Source: an uncultured Alphaproteobacteria bacterium
Lineage (GTDB): Bacteria; Pseudomonadota; Alphaproteobacteria; Rhodobacterales; Rhodobacteraceae
Direction of reading: 5' to 3'
Assembly: GCA_902537235.1 (NCBI GenBank)
Contig: CACBAO010000011.1
Location: 1 to 50,015, forward strand
Length of the DNA stretch: 50,015 nt
The position numbers and the translations under genes are program-made. Below are positions 1 through 7,247 of the stretch, in pieces. The notes beneath the pieces were generated by a model. The model was not told the DNA's origin and made no database searches. It worked only from the letters and a program-made list of their open reading frames with translations. Position 1 is the stretch's first letter, and every line of letters begins with the position of its first letter.

Positions 1-665
1 TTATGAATTTTTTCAATAACATCCATAGCCAATATATCTCCATCAGGTTTCCTACTGAACTTATATGCGCCATGACTAGTACCGCAGGCAATCGCGAGAG
101 CATCAACGTCAGTCTTTTTAACAAAATCAAGCGCTTGGTCTGGGTCTGTTAAAAGCTGTTTGGCATCAAGTTTTCCTTCTGCTCCTGACCCATCTTCTTT
201 GGCTGCTTCACCGGTCTCTAAACTTCCTAAAACTCCAAGTTCTCCTTCTACGGATGCTCCGACCCAATGCGCAATCTCGGCAACTTTTTTTGTGATTTGA
301 ACATTATAATCATAAGTCGCTGGTGTTTTTTGGTCACTTTCTAAAGAGCCGTCCATCATAACAGATGTAAAACCATGCCCAATAGCTGTCATACACGTGG
401 CCTCATTGTTACCATGATCTTGGTGCATGCAAATTGGAATTGTTGGATACATTTTGGCTAGTGCTGCCACGATATGTGATAACATTATATCACCAGCATA
501 AGCCCTTGCACCCCTACTCGCTTGAAGAATAACTGGGGAGTCGGTCTTATCAGCGGCCTTTAATATCGCCAAGCCTTGTTCCATATTATTTATGTTAAAG
601 GCAGGTACTCCATATTGGTTTTCAGCTGCATGGTCTAGCAGTTGCCTTAAAGTTATCAGTGCCAT
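1..665 (-). CDS. fba: Class II fructose-bisphosphate aldolase, partial (C-terminus beyond left edge)
   Basis: Read on the minus strand from an ATG at 663-665, preceded by a GGGAAGAAA ribosome site. About 221 codons are present before the window edge, so the C-terminal third is missing. The product cleaves or forms fructose-1,6-bisphosphate (and sedoheptulose-1,7-bisphosphate in the Calvin cycle) with a zinc-dependent mechanism. The N-terminus ([16 protein letters not shown]) and the [18 protein letters not shown] and [13 protein letters not shown] segments are typical of the class II enzyme of the CbbA/FbaA long subtype. The His in HQDHG is an expected metal/active-site residue. It lies 34 bases downstream of prk in the same direction, which suggests a cbb-type operon. 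The family call is firm; a Calvin-cycle rather than glycolytic role rests on the neighbours. Confidence 0.9.
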   Translation of the reverse strand, partial: MALITLRQLLDHAAENQYGVPAFNINNMEQGLAILKAADKTDSPVILQASRGARAYAGDIMLSHIVAALAKMYPTIPICMHQDHGNNEATCMTAIGHGFTSVMMDGSLESDQKTPATYDYNVQITKKVAEIAHWVGASVEGELGVLGSLETGEAAKEDGSGAEGKLDAKQLLTDPDQALDFVKKTDVDALAIACGTSHGAYKFSRKPDGDILAMDVIEKIH

Positions 666-699
666 TTTTCTTCCCTATTTTTTAATATTTTTTTGCTTA

Positions 700-1575
700 T
701 CATATTGCTCGTTTTGCTTGATTTACCAATCTACCTATTAAGGGTGTTAGTATTAATTGCATTGCTAAATCTAATTTACCTCCTGGTATTACTATTGAAT
801 TAGCTCTACTCATCCAACTATCATGAATCATCGATACAAGATAAGGAAAATCAATTCCATGAGGGTCCTTGAAACGTATAACAACCAAACTTTCGTCAGC
901 AGTTGGTATCCACCTAGCTACTAATGGATTTGATGTATCTACTACCGGTACCCTCTGAAAATTAATATCTGTCTCTGTAAACTGAGGGCAAATGCAATGA
1001 ACATAGGCATGCATTCTTCTCAATATTGTGTCTGTCACAGCTTCGGTACTGTAGCCTCTGGAATCTGTATCTCTATGGATTTTTTGTATCCACTCAAGGT
1101 TAATAACAGGAACAACACCAATTTTTAAATCTGCGTACCTTGCCAAATTGATTTCTTTATTTACCACTGCTCCGTGCAAACCCTCGTAGAACAATAGATC
1201 TGATGGTTCATCAAACTTTTTCCATTTTGTGAAATTCCCTGGTTTAGCTCCATACAAATTTTCTTCACTTGAATTGTGAATATAATGTCGATACCGACAT
1301 GTACCTTGTTCGCTATAATTTCTAAAACAATCCTCTAATTCTGTCAGCAAATTGGCATCGAAGGAGAAATGGGAAAAGGTAGCATCACCTGCCTCATGTC
1401 TTTTCTCTAACTCTTTTTTCATTTCCTTTCTATTATATCTATGAAATGCATCGCCTTCTAATGTTACGGCCTTTACACTTTCTCTTCTGAAAATTTGTTG
1501 AAAAGTATGCTTTACTGTAGACGTACCTGCCCCAGAAGAGCCTGTTACTGATATTATTGGGTGCTTTATACTCAT
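700..1575 (-). CDS. prk: Phosphoribulokinase, class I (bacterial type)
   Basis: A 291-residue protein, the usual length of proteobacterial class I phosphoribulokinase, which makes ribulose-1,5-bisphosphate from ribulose-5-phosphate and ATP. The N-terminal phosphate-binding loop GSSGAGTST (about residues 12-20) has the class I form with Thr in place of the usual Lys. The segments EGDAFHRYNR, SHFSFDAN, FYEGLHGAV and the C-terminal IPGGKLDLAMQLI are also characteristic. The ATG at 1573-1575 gives the full P-loop domain. It starts 5 bases after the fbp stop and is followed by the aldolase, so fbp-prk-fba is one transcript. Prk has no known role outside carbon fixation, so RuBisCO is expected elsewhere, perhaps just past the left edge; it is not in the window. 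Confidence 0.93.
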   Translation of the reverse strand: MSIKHPIISVTGSSGAGTSTVKHTFQQIFRRESVKAVTLEGDAFHRYNRKEMKKELEKRHEAGDATFSHFSFDANLLTELEDCFRNYSEQGTCRYRHYIHNSSEENLYGAKPGNFTKWKKFDEPSDLLFYEGLHGAVVNKEINLARYADLKIGVVPVINLEWIQKIHRDTDSRGYSTEAVTDTILRRMHAYVHCICPQFTETDINFQRVPVVDTSNPLVARWIPTADESLVVIRFKDPHGIDFPYLVSMIHDSWMSRANSIVIPGGKLDLAMQLILTPLIGRLVNQAKRAI

Positions 1576-1580
1576 TATTA

Positions 1581-2582
1581 CTATCTATTAAATAATCCTC
1601 GAGTTCTAAAAAGAGGTGCATGGGCACTTTTAGGATCTTCATAAAACTTTTTTATAGTTTCAACTTCTTCTTTAGATCCAAACACAAAGGGGGTTCTTTG
1701 ATGTAAATTTTCTGCAGTTAAACCAACTATTGGCTCTATTCCATTTGTTGCTAACCCTAGAGCTTGTTCAATCAAATACGCTATGGGGCCACACTCGTAT
1801 ATTTTCCTTAATCGCCCTTCTGAGTAACCTTCCCTATCATCGCCTGGATAGAGGAACACGCCTCCTCTTTCTAATATTCTATGGGTCTCAGCAACTAAAG
1901 AGGCAACCCATCGTGTATTATAATTTTTTTTTCGAGGACCAACAGCACCATCTATTAGCTCTTCTATGTAACTTCTTACGGGTGTGGGCCAATATCTGGA
2001 GTTTGAACTATTGATAGCGTACTCTTGAGTTTTCTCAGGGATTTTGTGGTCTGATTTTACGGAAACAAATTGATTATTTTCTACATTAAGCAAAAACTTA
2101 ACAATACCTTTACCAACCGTAAAAACCAATAATGTCTGGGGCCCATAAATGAAGTACCCACTAGCTAAATAGTTTCCTAACAGAAAGAAATCATCTTGGG
2201 GATAGCTTTTATTCTTCACTTTCTTGATAGAAAAAATTGTTCCAATCGAAACATTACAGTCAATGTTGGAGGATCCGTCTAGTGGGTCGATAGCTACTCC
2301 TAAATCATCGTTATTGTTAAGCATTTCTATGGCTTCGCGTTCTTCGGACACATAAAAGCCCACTCCAGCAGCCTCTAATGAACTGTGAAAAATATCATCA
2401 GCAATTACGTCAAGCTGTTTTTGACTATCTCCATCAGAATTTAAGCCAACTGAAAGTCTATGAGCTCCCCCCGAGTCACTTAAGGAAATTTCTTTATTAA
2501 GACGAATAGCACCGGAGCATAAAGTTGTTAGAATTTTTGCAACCTTCGGATCGCTAACGACATTTTTTAAATCTATAATCAC
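1581..2582 (-). CDS. fbp: Class I fructose-1,6-bisphosphatase
   Basis: A 333-residue protein of the class I FBPase family, which dephosphorylates fructose-1,6-bisphosphate (and often sedoheptulose-1,7-bisphosphate in autotrophs). The signature AIDPLDGSSNID near residues 97-108 supplies the metal-binding Asp residues. YPGDDREGYSEGRLRKIYE and GPIAYLIEQALG match the C-terminal substrate region. The start codon is GTG at 2580-2582, with an AGGGATTAAA ribosome site directly upstream. It is followed 5 bases later by prk. Together with prk and fba this gives three steps of ribulose bisphosphate regeneration. Length and motifs are ordinary, with no sign of decay. Confidence 0.93.
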   Translation of the reverse strand: MIIDLKNVVSDPKVAKILTTLCSGAIRLNKEISLSDSGGAHRLSVGLNSDGDSQKQLDVIADDIFHSSLEAAGVGFYVSEEREAIEMLNNNDDLGVAIDPLDGSSNIDCNVSIGTIFSIKKVKNKSYPQDDFFLLGNYLASGYFIYGPQTLLVFTVGKGIVKFLLNVENNQFVSVKSDHKIPEKTQEYAINSSNSRYWPTPVRSYIEELIDGAVGPRKKNYNTRWVASLVAETHRILERGGVFLYPGDDREGYSEGRLRKIYECGPIAYLIEQALGLATNGIEPIVGLTAENLHQRTPFVFGSKEEVETIKKFYEDPKSAHAPLFRTRGLFNR

Positions 2583-2612
2583 TTTAATCCCTATAAATCT
2601 TTTAGAAAATCC

Positions 2613-2903
2613 TCACGAGTTTTCAGCCTCCTCCATTGCAGCCCTTGCCAGTTCCTCTTCATACCTTTTTTTATTTACATAACTTCTTACCTTTAAGTAG
2701 AAAAGCACAAGCAATATCGCACCGATGGTTATCCCAATATACCTGTGCCAACCCACCGAAAAATTATTAGTTGGAGCAAAAAACATGAGCACTATGTAAA
2801 CCAATCCAAAGGGAGCAAAATAAGCGAATATCGAACGCTCTATATTAAGAAACGGCCTGATAAACAAGGTCACTACCAAGGCAACAAAAGCGTATCCTAG
2901 CAA
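2613..2903 (-). CDS. Small membrane protein of unknown function
   Basis: I do not recognise this protein. The 96 residues contain about three hydrophobic segments (near residues 2-17, 26-43 and 53-68). They are followed by a charged C-terminal tail rich in Lys, Arg and Glu, probably a cytoplasmic helix. The TTG at 2901-2903 is an uncertain start. The frame stays open upstream to a TAA, and a CTG at 2916-2918 lies 6 bases after a perfect GGAGG, which would add five hydrophobic residues. The gene is 30 bases ahead of fbp on the same strand and may be the first gene of the fbp-prk-fba transcript. Any role in carbon fixation is only a guess from position. Confidence 0.6.
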   Translation of the reverse strand: MLGYAFVALVVTLFIRPFLNIERSIFAYFAPFGLVYIVLMFFAPTNNFSVGWHRYIGITIGAILLVLFYLKVRSYVNKKRYEEELARAAMEEAENS

Positions 2904-2940
2904 TGCGTAGAGAGTCAGTAGAGGCCTCCATTGTAATAAA

Positions 2941-2955
2941 ATTGTTTACAACAAT
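2941..2955. promoter_or_regulatory. Inverted repeat ATTGTT-TAC-AACAAT, candidate operator
   Basis: A perfect 6-3-6 inverted repeat in the 161-base gap between the minus-strand membrane protein/fbp unit and the plus-strand cyclase gene. Its placement between divergent genes suits a regulator binding site. It does not match the TGTGA-N6-TCACA form of CRP sites, and I cannot name a regulator. The rest of the gap is AT-rich with no convincing -35/-10 pair. Confidence 0.3.
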
Positions 2956-3064
2956 ATCCCCCTCTACTTGTTTTAGAAAAATACCACAGGTATTTCAACA
3001 AATAATTTAAAAGAAAATCGTTTATGTATATCACTTATCAATGATTTTCTGTATCATTTAGGAT

Positions 3065-4390
3065 ATGGAAGAGGAATACGTGTTAAGATATACTGAGTCC
3101 GGTGGGCTTACTATTGCCTACCAAATTTGGGGCTCATCCGAAGATACACTTGTGTATGTGCCAGGAATGATCTCGCATCTAGAGGCGGGGCTCGAAGATA
3201 GCGAGTACCGTGCGTGGATTAGAGAACTAAGTAAGTCCTTCAGGCTTATTATTTTTGATAAGAGAGGCCAGGGTTTATCAGATAGAGACTCGTCAGCACC
3301 AAACCTAGAGGAAAGAATGGATGATATTTCTGCTATAGTAGAAGCAGAAAATTTGAATCAATTTTTTCTTTTTGGACTATCCGAAGGCGCTGCAATATCT
3401 TTAGTATTCGCAGCTACTCACACCGATAAAGTGAAATCTGTTGCGGTATTTGGAGGTACTGCCAAATTTACTAAAGCAGACGACTATAAATTTGTACCTG
3501 AGTATAAGGTAATGGTAGAGAATATGTTATCAAGCTGGGGGTCTGGCAATTCTGGCTATTATTTTTGTCCACAAAAAATGCCAGAAAAAAAAGGATTTCT
3601 TGCAAAATTAGAAAGAATGGTCTGCAACCCTAAAACACTCCAAAGTATTTTAGAACTTCTTTCTAAGATCGATGTAAGGACCACTTTACCTGATATTAAT
3701 TTGCCAGTTCTTGTGTTGCATTCCAGAGATGATGCTACTATTTCAAAACTGAATGGAAGATATCTAGCAGATAACATTCCTGGCGCAAAGTATATTGAGT
3801 ACCCAGTTGGAGGACACCTACCCTGGTATGAAGAAAGAGAAAATATTGTAAAGGACTTGATTTTATTTTTTTCTGAAACAAGTCGTGATTTAAAATCAGC
3901 TGATAGAAATCTCGCTACCATCCTCTTTACAGATATAGAAGACTCTACAAAAAAGATGGCCGAAATGGGTGATAAAGAATGGTCAGTAAAAATGGACAAA
4001 CATGATCAAATAATGAGAAATACCATTGAAACTTTTAATGGCAAATTAGTAAAAAACACTGGTGATGGCATACTAGCGGTTTTTGATGGACCGGCAAGAT
4101 CTATTGAAAGCGCAATCTCTAGCATTGAAAAATTGAATAAAATTGATTTAAAAATTAGATGTAGCCTACACGTTGGTGAAGTTGTATGGAGAAATGACGA
4201 CATAACAGGAATAGCAGTTAATATCGCGGCAAGAGCGCTAGAAAAGTGCCATAGTAATACAGTTATAATTACAAAAAATTTAAAAGATCTTTTAGGCCGA
4301 ACAAAATTCTCTGTAACATCGATGGGGGGCTTTTCTCTGAAAGGTCTTGAAGGTGATTGGGAATTATTCGAAGTTAAAAACCATCAATAA
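3065..4390 (+). CDS. Alpha/beta-hydrolase fused to class III adenylate/guanylate cyclase
   Basis: A 441-residue, apparently soluble two-domain protein. Residues about 1-272 form an alpha/beta hydrolase with nucleophile motif GLSEG (Ser106), an acid candidate Asp222/Asp223 and His251 in GGHLPW, so the triad looks complete. Residues about 283-438 form a class III nucleotide cyclase. Metal-binding Asp290 lies in FTDIEDST and Asp334 in NTGDG; transition-state residues Asn386 and Arg390 lie in VNIAARAL. The cyclase half should make cAMP or cGMP; the hydrolase half may sense or hydrolyse a small ligand. An AGGAT site precedes the ATG. The next gene, 10 bases on, encodes a cyclic-nucleotide-binding domain, so signal and receptor are paired. 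Such fusions occur in other bacteria, but ligand and nucleotide specificity are not readable here. Confidence 0.88.
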   Translation: MEEEYVLRYTESGGLTIAYQIWGSSEDTLVYVPGMISHLEAGLEDSEYRAWIRELSKSFRLIIFDKRGQGLSDRDSSAPNLEERMDDISAIVEAENLNQFFLFGLSEGAAISLVFAATHTDKVKSVAVFGGTAKFTKADDYKFVPEYKVMVENMLSSWGSGNSGYYFCPQKMPEKKGFLAKLERMVCNPKTLQSILELLSKIDVRTTLPDINLPVLVLHSRDDATISKLNGRYLADNIPGAKYIEYPVGGHLPWYEERENIVKDLILFFSETSRDLKSADRNLATILFTDIEDSTKKMAEMGDKEWSVKMDKHDQIMRNTIETFNGKLVKNTGDGILAVFDGPARSIESAISSIEKLNKIDLKIRCSLHVGEVVWRNDDITGIAVNIAARALEKCHSNTVIITKNLKDLLGRTKFSVTSMGGFSLKGLEGDWELFEVKNHQ

Positions 4391-4400
4391 AGGGATACCC

Positions 4401-4790
4401 GTGCTACCTAAGTTTAAACATAAACAGCTAAAATTTAATGAAGGAGACCTAATTTATTCTATCGGAGATGAGGCAAAAAACGTATATCTAATTCATAGTG
4501 GGCATATTAGTATAAGGTCCAAACATGGGCTCGAGCTAGGAAACCTAGGGCCTGGAGAAATTTTTGGTGAAGTAGGTAGAGTAATAAATTCTCCTCGAAC
4601 AGTAACGGCCAAGGCAAAAACTGACTGCGTTGTATATGAAATTGACTGGGCTAATCTACAAAAAAAGTTAGATGAGGCAGACCCTGTCTTAGTCGCTATT
4701 ACAAGAGGCCTATCATTGAGAATTGGGGATGCAAATGAGCTTGCAGAAAAGTTATGGCTTGAATTAAGTGTGTATAAATCACTCGAATAA
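4401..4790 (+). CDS. Stand-alone cyclic-nucleotide-binding domain protein
   Basis: A 129-residue protein consisting of one CRP/PKA-type cyclic-nucleotide-binding domain. The phosphate-binding cassette FGEVGRVINSPRT holds the expected Glu (about residue 57, ribose contact) and Arg (about residue 66, phosphate contact). No helix-turn-helix or other output domain follows, so it is not a CRP-like transcription factor. It probably acts by protein contact or by buffering the nucleotide. I chose the GTG at 4401 because AAAGGGA lies just before it and the domain begins directly after it; a longer reading from 4347 would overlap the cyclase by 44 bases. Ten bases separate it from the cyclase gene, suggesting co-transcription and a dedicated cyclase-receptor pair. 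It converges on the amidotransferase gene. Confidence 0.82.
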   Translation: MLPKFKHKQLKFNEGDLIYSIGDEAKNVYLIHSGHISIRSKHGLELGNLGPGEIFGEVGRVINSPRTVTAKAKTDCVVYEIDWANLQKKLDEADPVLVAITRGLSLRIGDANELAEKLWLELSVYKSLE

Positions 4791-4798
4791 TAAAAAAA

Positions 4799-5521
4799 TC
4801 AATTTTTTTCAATAAGGTTCAGCCAGTTTTCATAAATAAGCTTTGCTCCATTAAAAAGTGATCGCCTATTTTTTTGTTGATACTTAATTATTTCTTCAAT
4901 ACCGTTTGGACCAAGAGCGTCGTGAAAATCTTGTTTTATTTTTGGAATTGTTATCCAATTTTGGATCGTATCGTCAATAACTTCTGGGTGAAACTGGACA
5001 GAAAATGCGTGATTTAAATACGAAAGTGCTTGAATTGAACAGCTGTCTGAAGAAGCTAGCACTGATACCTTTTTATTTGAAAAATTGGATATTTCAGCTG
5101 AGTGGCCTTGCAAAACACGCATATCTTCAGAAAAGTTCCTAAATAAATTGTTTAAAGGTAATTTCCGGTTCACAGAAATCTCCTTGAACCCGATCTCCGG
5201 AGTTTGTGATTTGACTACTGAAGCACCTAAAGCTTCACCAAGTAATTGATGCCCTAAACAAATCCCGAAAAATGGTTTTTCCAGCTTCAAAACCCAATTC
5301 TTAATAAATAACTTTTCTTGGACTAACCAAGGGTATCTATTTTCTTCCCAAACATTCATGGGACCACCCATAACCCACAAAGCATCATATTTGTCTGCAG
5401 AGGGTGGTTTTTTTAATGAAGAAAAATAAAATCGTTCAAAGTAGTGTCGATCAGAACTTATAAATTCCTCGTAGGATCCTAGATCGACCTCTGGGACATG
5501 GTTTATTACAAGAATCTTAAT
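4799..5521 (-). CDS. Class I glutamine amidotransferase-like protein, probable ATT start
   Basis: The open frame encodes a GuaA/TrpG-type glutamine amidotransferase domain. Nucleophile Cys88 lies in GICLGHQ, and His178/Glu180 in VQFHPEV complete the triad. If started at an ATT (5519-5521) it reads MKILVINHVPE and has 240 residues, matching the usual first beta strand of the family. No ATG, GTG or TTG occurs in frame between the upstream stop and a TTG at 5380. Starting at that TTG would delete about 47 residues of the core fold. A purine-rich AAAGAAAG stretch precedes the ATT. Stand-alone proteins of this kind transfer or hydrolyse the glutamine amide for varied partners, and the substrate is unknown. 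It is divergent from soxB. Confidence 0.78.
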   Translation of the reverse strand: MKILVINHVPEVDLGSYEEFISSDRHYFERFYFSSLKKPPSADKYDALWVMGGPMNVWEENRYPWLVQEKLFIKNWVLKLEKPFFGICLGHQLLGEALGASVVKSQTPEIGFKEISVNRKLPLNNLFRNFSEDMRVLQGHSAEISNFSNKKVSVLASSDSCSIQALSYLNHAFSVQFHPEVIDDTIQNWITIPKIKQDFHDALGPNGIEEIIKYQQKNRRSLFNGAKLIYENWLNLIEKN

Positions 5522-5633
5522 TTTTCTTACTTTCTTTACTTTTCATTCCATTTGATAATAAATATATTTTATAAAAATCAAAAGTTGGAGAAGTTTTATT
5601 TGTCGTGAACAAATGTTTTGAACTTATATCTAA

Positions 5634-5663
5634 TTGACCAAAACTATAACGACATACTATGTA
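5634..5663 (+). promoter_or_regulatory. Candidate promoter of the sox operon
   Basis: TTGACC at 5634-5639 is a good -35 element. A -10 could be TACTAT (5655-5660, 15-base spacing) or TATGTA (5658-5663, 18-base spacing); neither spacing is ideal. It lies about 35 bases upstream of soxB in a 176-base gap shared with the divergent amidotransferase gene. A weaker alternative is TTGTCG at 5600 with TTATAT at 5624. No clear operator is visible. Confidence 0.3.
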
Positions 5664-5697
5664 AAGTTATTTTGAAATTAATAGAAATTGCGAAGCG

Positions 5698-6948
5698 ATG
5701 AAATATTCTGGAATTAAAGTCTTATGGGAAGGATTAAGAGGTAACATGGGTTGGAAACCCTTGTGGAGGAACCCCGATCCGAAAAAGAGTTACGACATAA
5801 TAATAGTTGGTGGAGGTGGGCACGGCTTAGCAACGGCCTATTATCTCGCAGAGGAATTTAAAATTACTAATATCGCAGTTGTTGAAAAAGGCTGGCTTGG
5901 ATCTGGAAACATAGGTAGGAATACAACGATCATACGATCTAACTACCTATTACCCCAAAACCAACCCTTTTATGAGTTCTCTCTAAAACTTTGGGAAAAT
6001 TTGGAGCAAGAATTAAATTATAATTCAATGGTAAGTCAGAGGGGTGTTTTAAATATCTTTCATTCAGATAGTCAAAGAGACGCTTTTGTAAGGCGCGGCA
6101 ATGCGATGCTTATGTCAGGGGCGGATGCCTCACTATTAGGAGTAAACGATCTAAAAAAAATGGTTCCTTTTCTAGATTTTCAGAATTCTAGGTTTCCCAT
6201 TAAGGGTGGTTTATGGCAGCCAAGAGGAGGAACTGTAAGGCATGATGCAGTAGCATGGGGTTATGCTAAAGAAGCGGACTCACGTGGCGTTGATATAATA
6301 GAAAATTGTGAGGCAACTAATTTCTTGGTCAAAAATGGACGCTGCTATGGAGTTGAAACTACAAAGGGAGTAATTAAAAGTAAAAAGGTTGGAGTCTGCG
6401 TTGCTGGATCATCAAGTCAAGTAATGGGCAAGATTGGAATAAACCTACCTATAGAAAGTCATGTTTTGCAAGCTTTTGTATCGGAAGGCTTGAAACCTGT
6501 AATTCCAGGAGTAATTACATTTGGAGCTGGTCATTTTTATGTGAGCCAATCTAATAAGGGTGGATTAGTTTTTGGAGGTGACATTGATGGCTATAACTCC
6601 TACGCACAGAGAGGAAACCTACCGGTAATAGAAGATGTGTGTGAAGGAGGAGTGGCTCTGATGCCAATGATCGGACGCGCTAGGCTGCTTAGGGCTTGGG
6701 GGGGGGTAATGGATATGTCAATGGATGGATCCCCAATAATTGATAAAACAAACATAAAAAACTTATATTTTAACGGTGGCTGGTGCTATGGAGGCTTCAA
6801 AGCAACTCCAGCAAGTGGCTTTTGCTATGCACATCTTTTGGCAACTGGAACATCACATAATGATGCCAAAGATTTTTTGTTCAATAGATTTGAAAAAGGT
6901 AGGTTGATAGACGAAAAAGGCCAAGGCAACCAACCCAACTTGCATTAA
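5698..6948 (+). CDS. soxB: Sarcosine oxidase, beta subunit family
   Basis: A 416-residue flavoprotein of the heterotetrameric sarcosine oxidase beta family. It is the catalytic subunit that oxidises the N-methyl amine, passing the methyl carbon to tetrahydrofolate on the alpha subunit. IIIVGGGGHG (about 34-43) is the FAD-binding Rossmann loop. The WQPRGGTVRHDAV segment carries His182, in the position of the His that holds covalent FMN in characterised enzymes. AWGGVMDMSMDGSPII and NGGWCYGGFKATPASG are typical of the substrate half. It is first in a tight soxBDAG set, so the family is not in doubt. Substrate could be sarcosine, dimethylglycine or a related N-methyl compound; the sequence alone does not decide. 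Confidence 0.93.
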   Translation: MKYSGIKVLWEGLRGNMGWKPLWRNPDPKKSYDIIIVGGGGHGLATAYYLAEEFKITNIAVVEKGWLGSGNIGRNTTIIRSNYLLPQNQPFYEFSLKLWENLEQELNYNSMVSQRGVLNIFHSDSQRDAFVRRGNAMLMSGADASLLGVNDLKKMVPFLDFQNSRFPIKGGLWQPRGGTVRHDAVAWGYAKEADSRGVDIIENCEATNFLVKNGRCYGVETTKGVIKSKKVGVCVAGSSSQVMGKIGINLPIESHVLQAFVSEGLKPVIPGVITFGAGHFYVSQSNKGGLVFGGDIDGYNSYAQRGNLPVIEDVCEGGVALMPMIGRARLLRAWGGVMDMSMDGSPIIDKTNIKNLYFNGGWCYGGFKATPASGFCYAHLLATGTSHNDAKDFLFNRFEKGRLIDEKGQGNQPNLH

Positions 6949-6962
6949 AATGAGGATAAAAA

Positions 6963-7247
6963 ATGCTTATTGACCATCCATTACTAGGCCTTAGGGATTC
7001 ATCCGAATTCATTTATGTGGGTGATGCAAAGTTACTTAATAGACCAAATTGGAACAGTAAAAATTCTAAGACTAAATTTATAGATTATGGCTATTTACGC
7101 AAAAATCCTGCGGGTGTACACAAAGAGCTCTGGTACCATGAGCAAGGTGATAGATCTTGGCTTGTGGTAACAAGAAATACCGTAACCCATGAAATTTTAA
7201 AAGTTGAGCTAGCTCGATATCTTAAAAGAAAAGCAAATGCGAAATAG
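6963..7247 (+). CDS. soxD: Sarcosine oxidase, delta subunit family, zinc ligands lost
   Basis: A 94-residue delta subunit, recognised by LRDSSEFIYVG near the N-terminus, NPAGVHKELWYHEQG and the TRNTVTHEI motif, and by its place between soxB and soxA. In the characterised Corynebacterium enzyme delta binds zinc through two N-terminal Cys, His59 and Cys63. Here the CPxCG-like knuckle reads HPLLG (His5, Leu8); His59 is kept, but position 63 is Asp. At most two possible ligands remain, so the zinc site is probably gone while the fold is kept. An AGGA site precedes the ATG at 6963, and the gene overlaps soxA by 11 bases. This may mark a sub-type of the complex with a different substrate. Confidence 0.88.
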   Translation: MLIDHPLLGLRDSSEFIYVGDAKLLNRPNWNSKNSKTKFIDYGYLRKNPAGVHKELWYHEQGDRSWLVVTRNTVTHEILKVELARYLKRKANAK

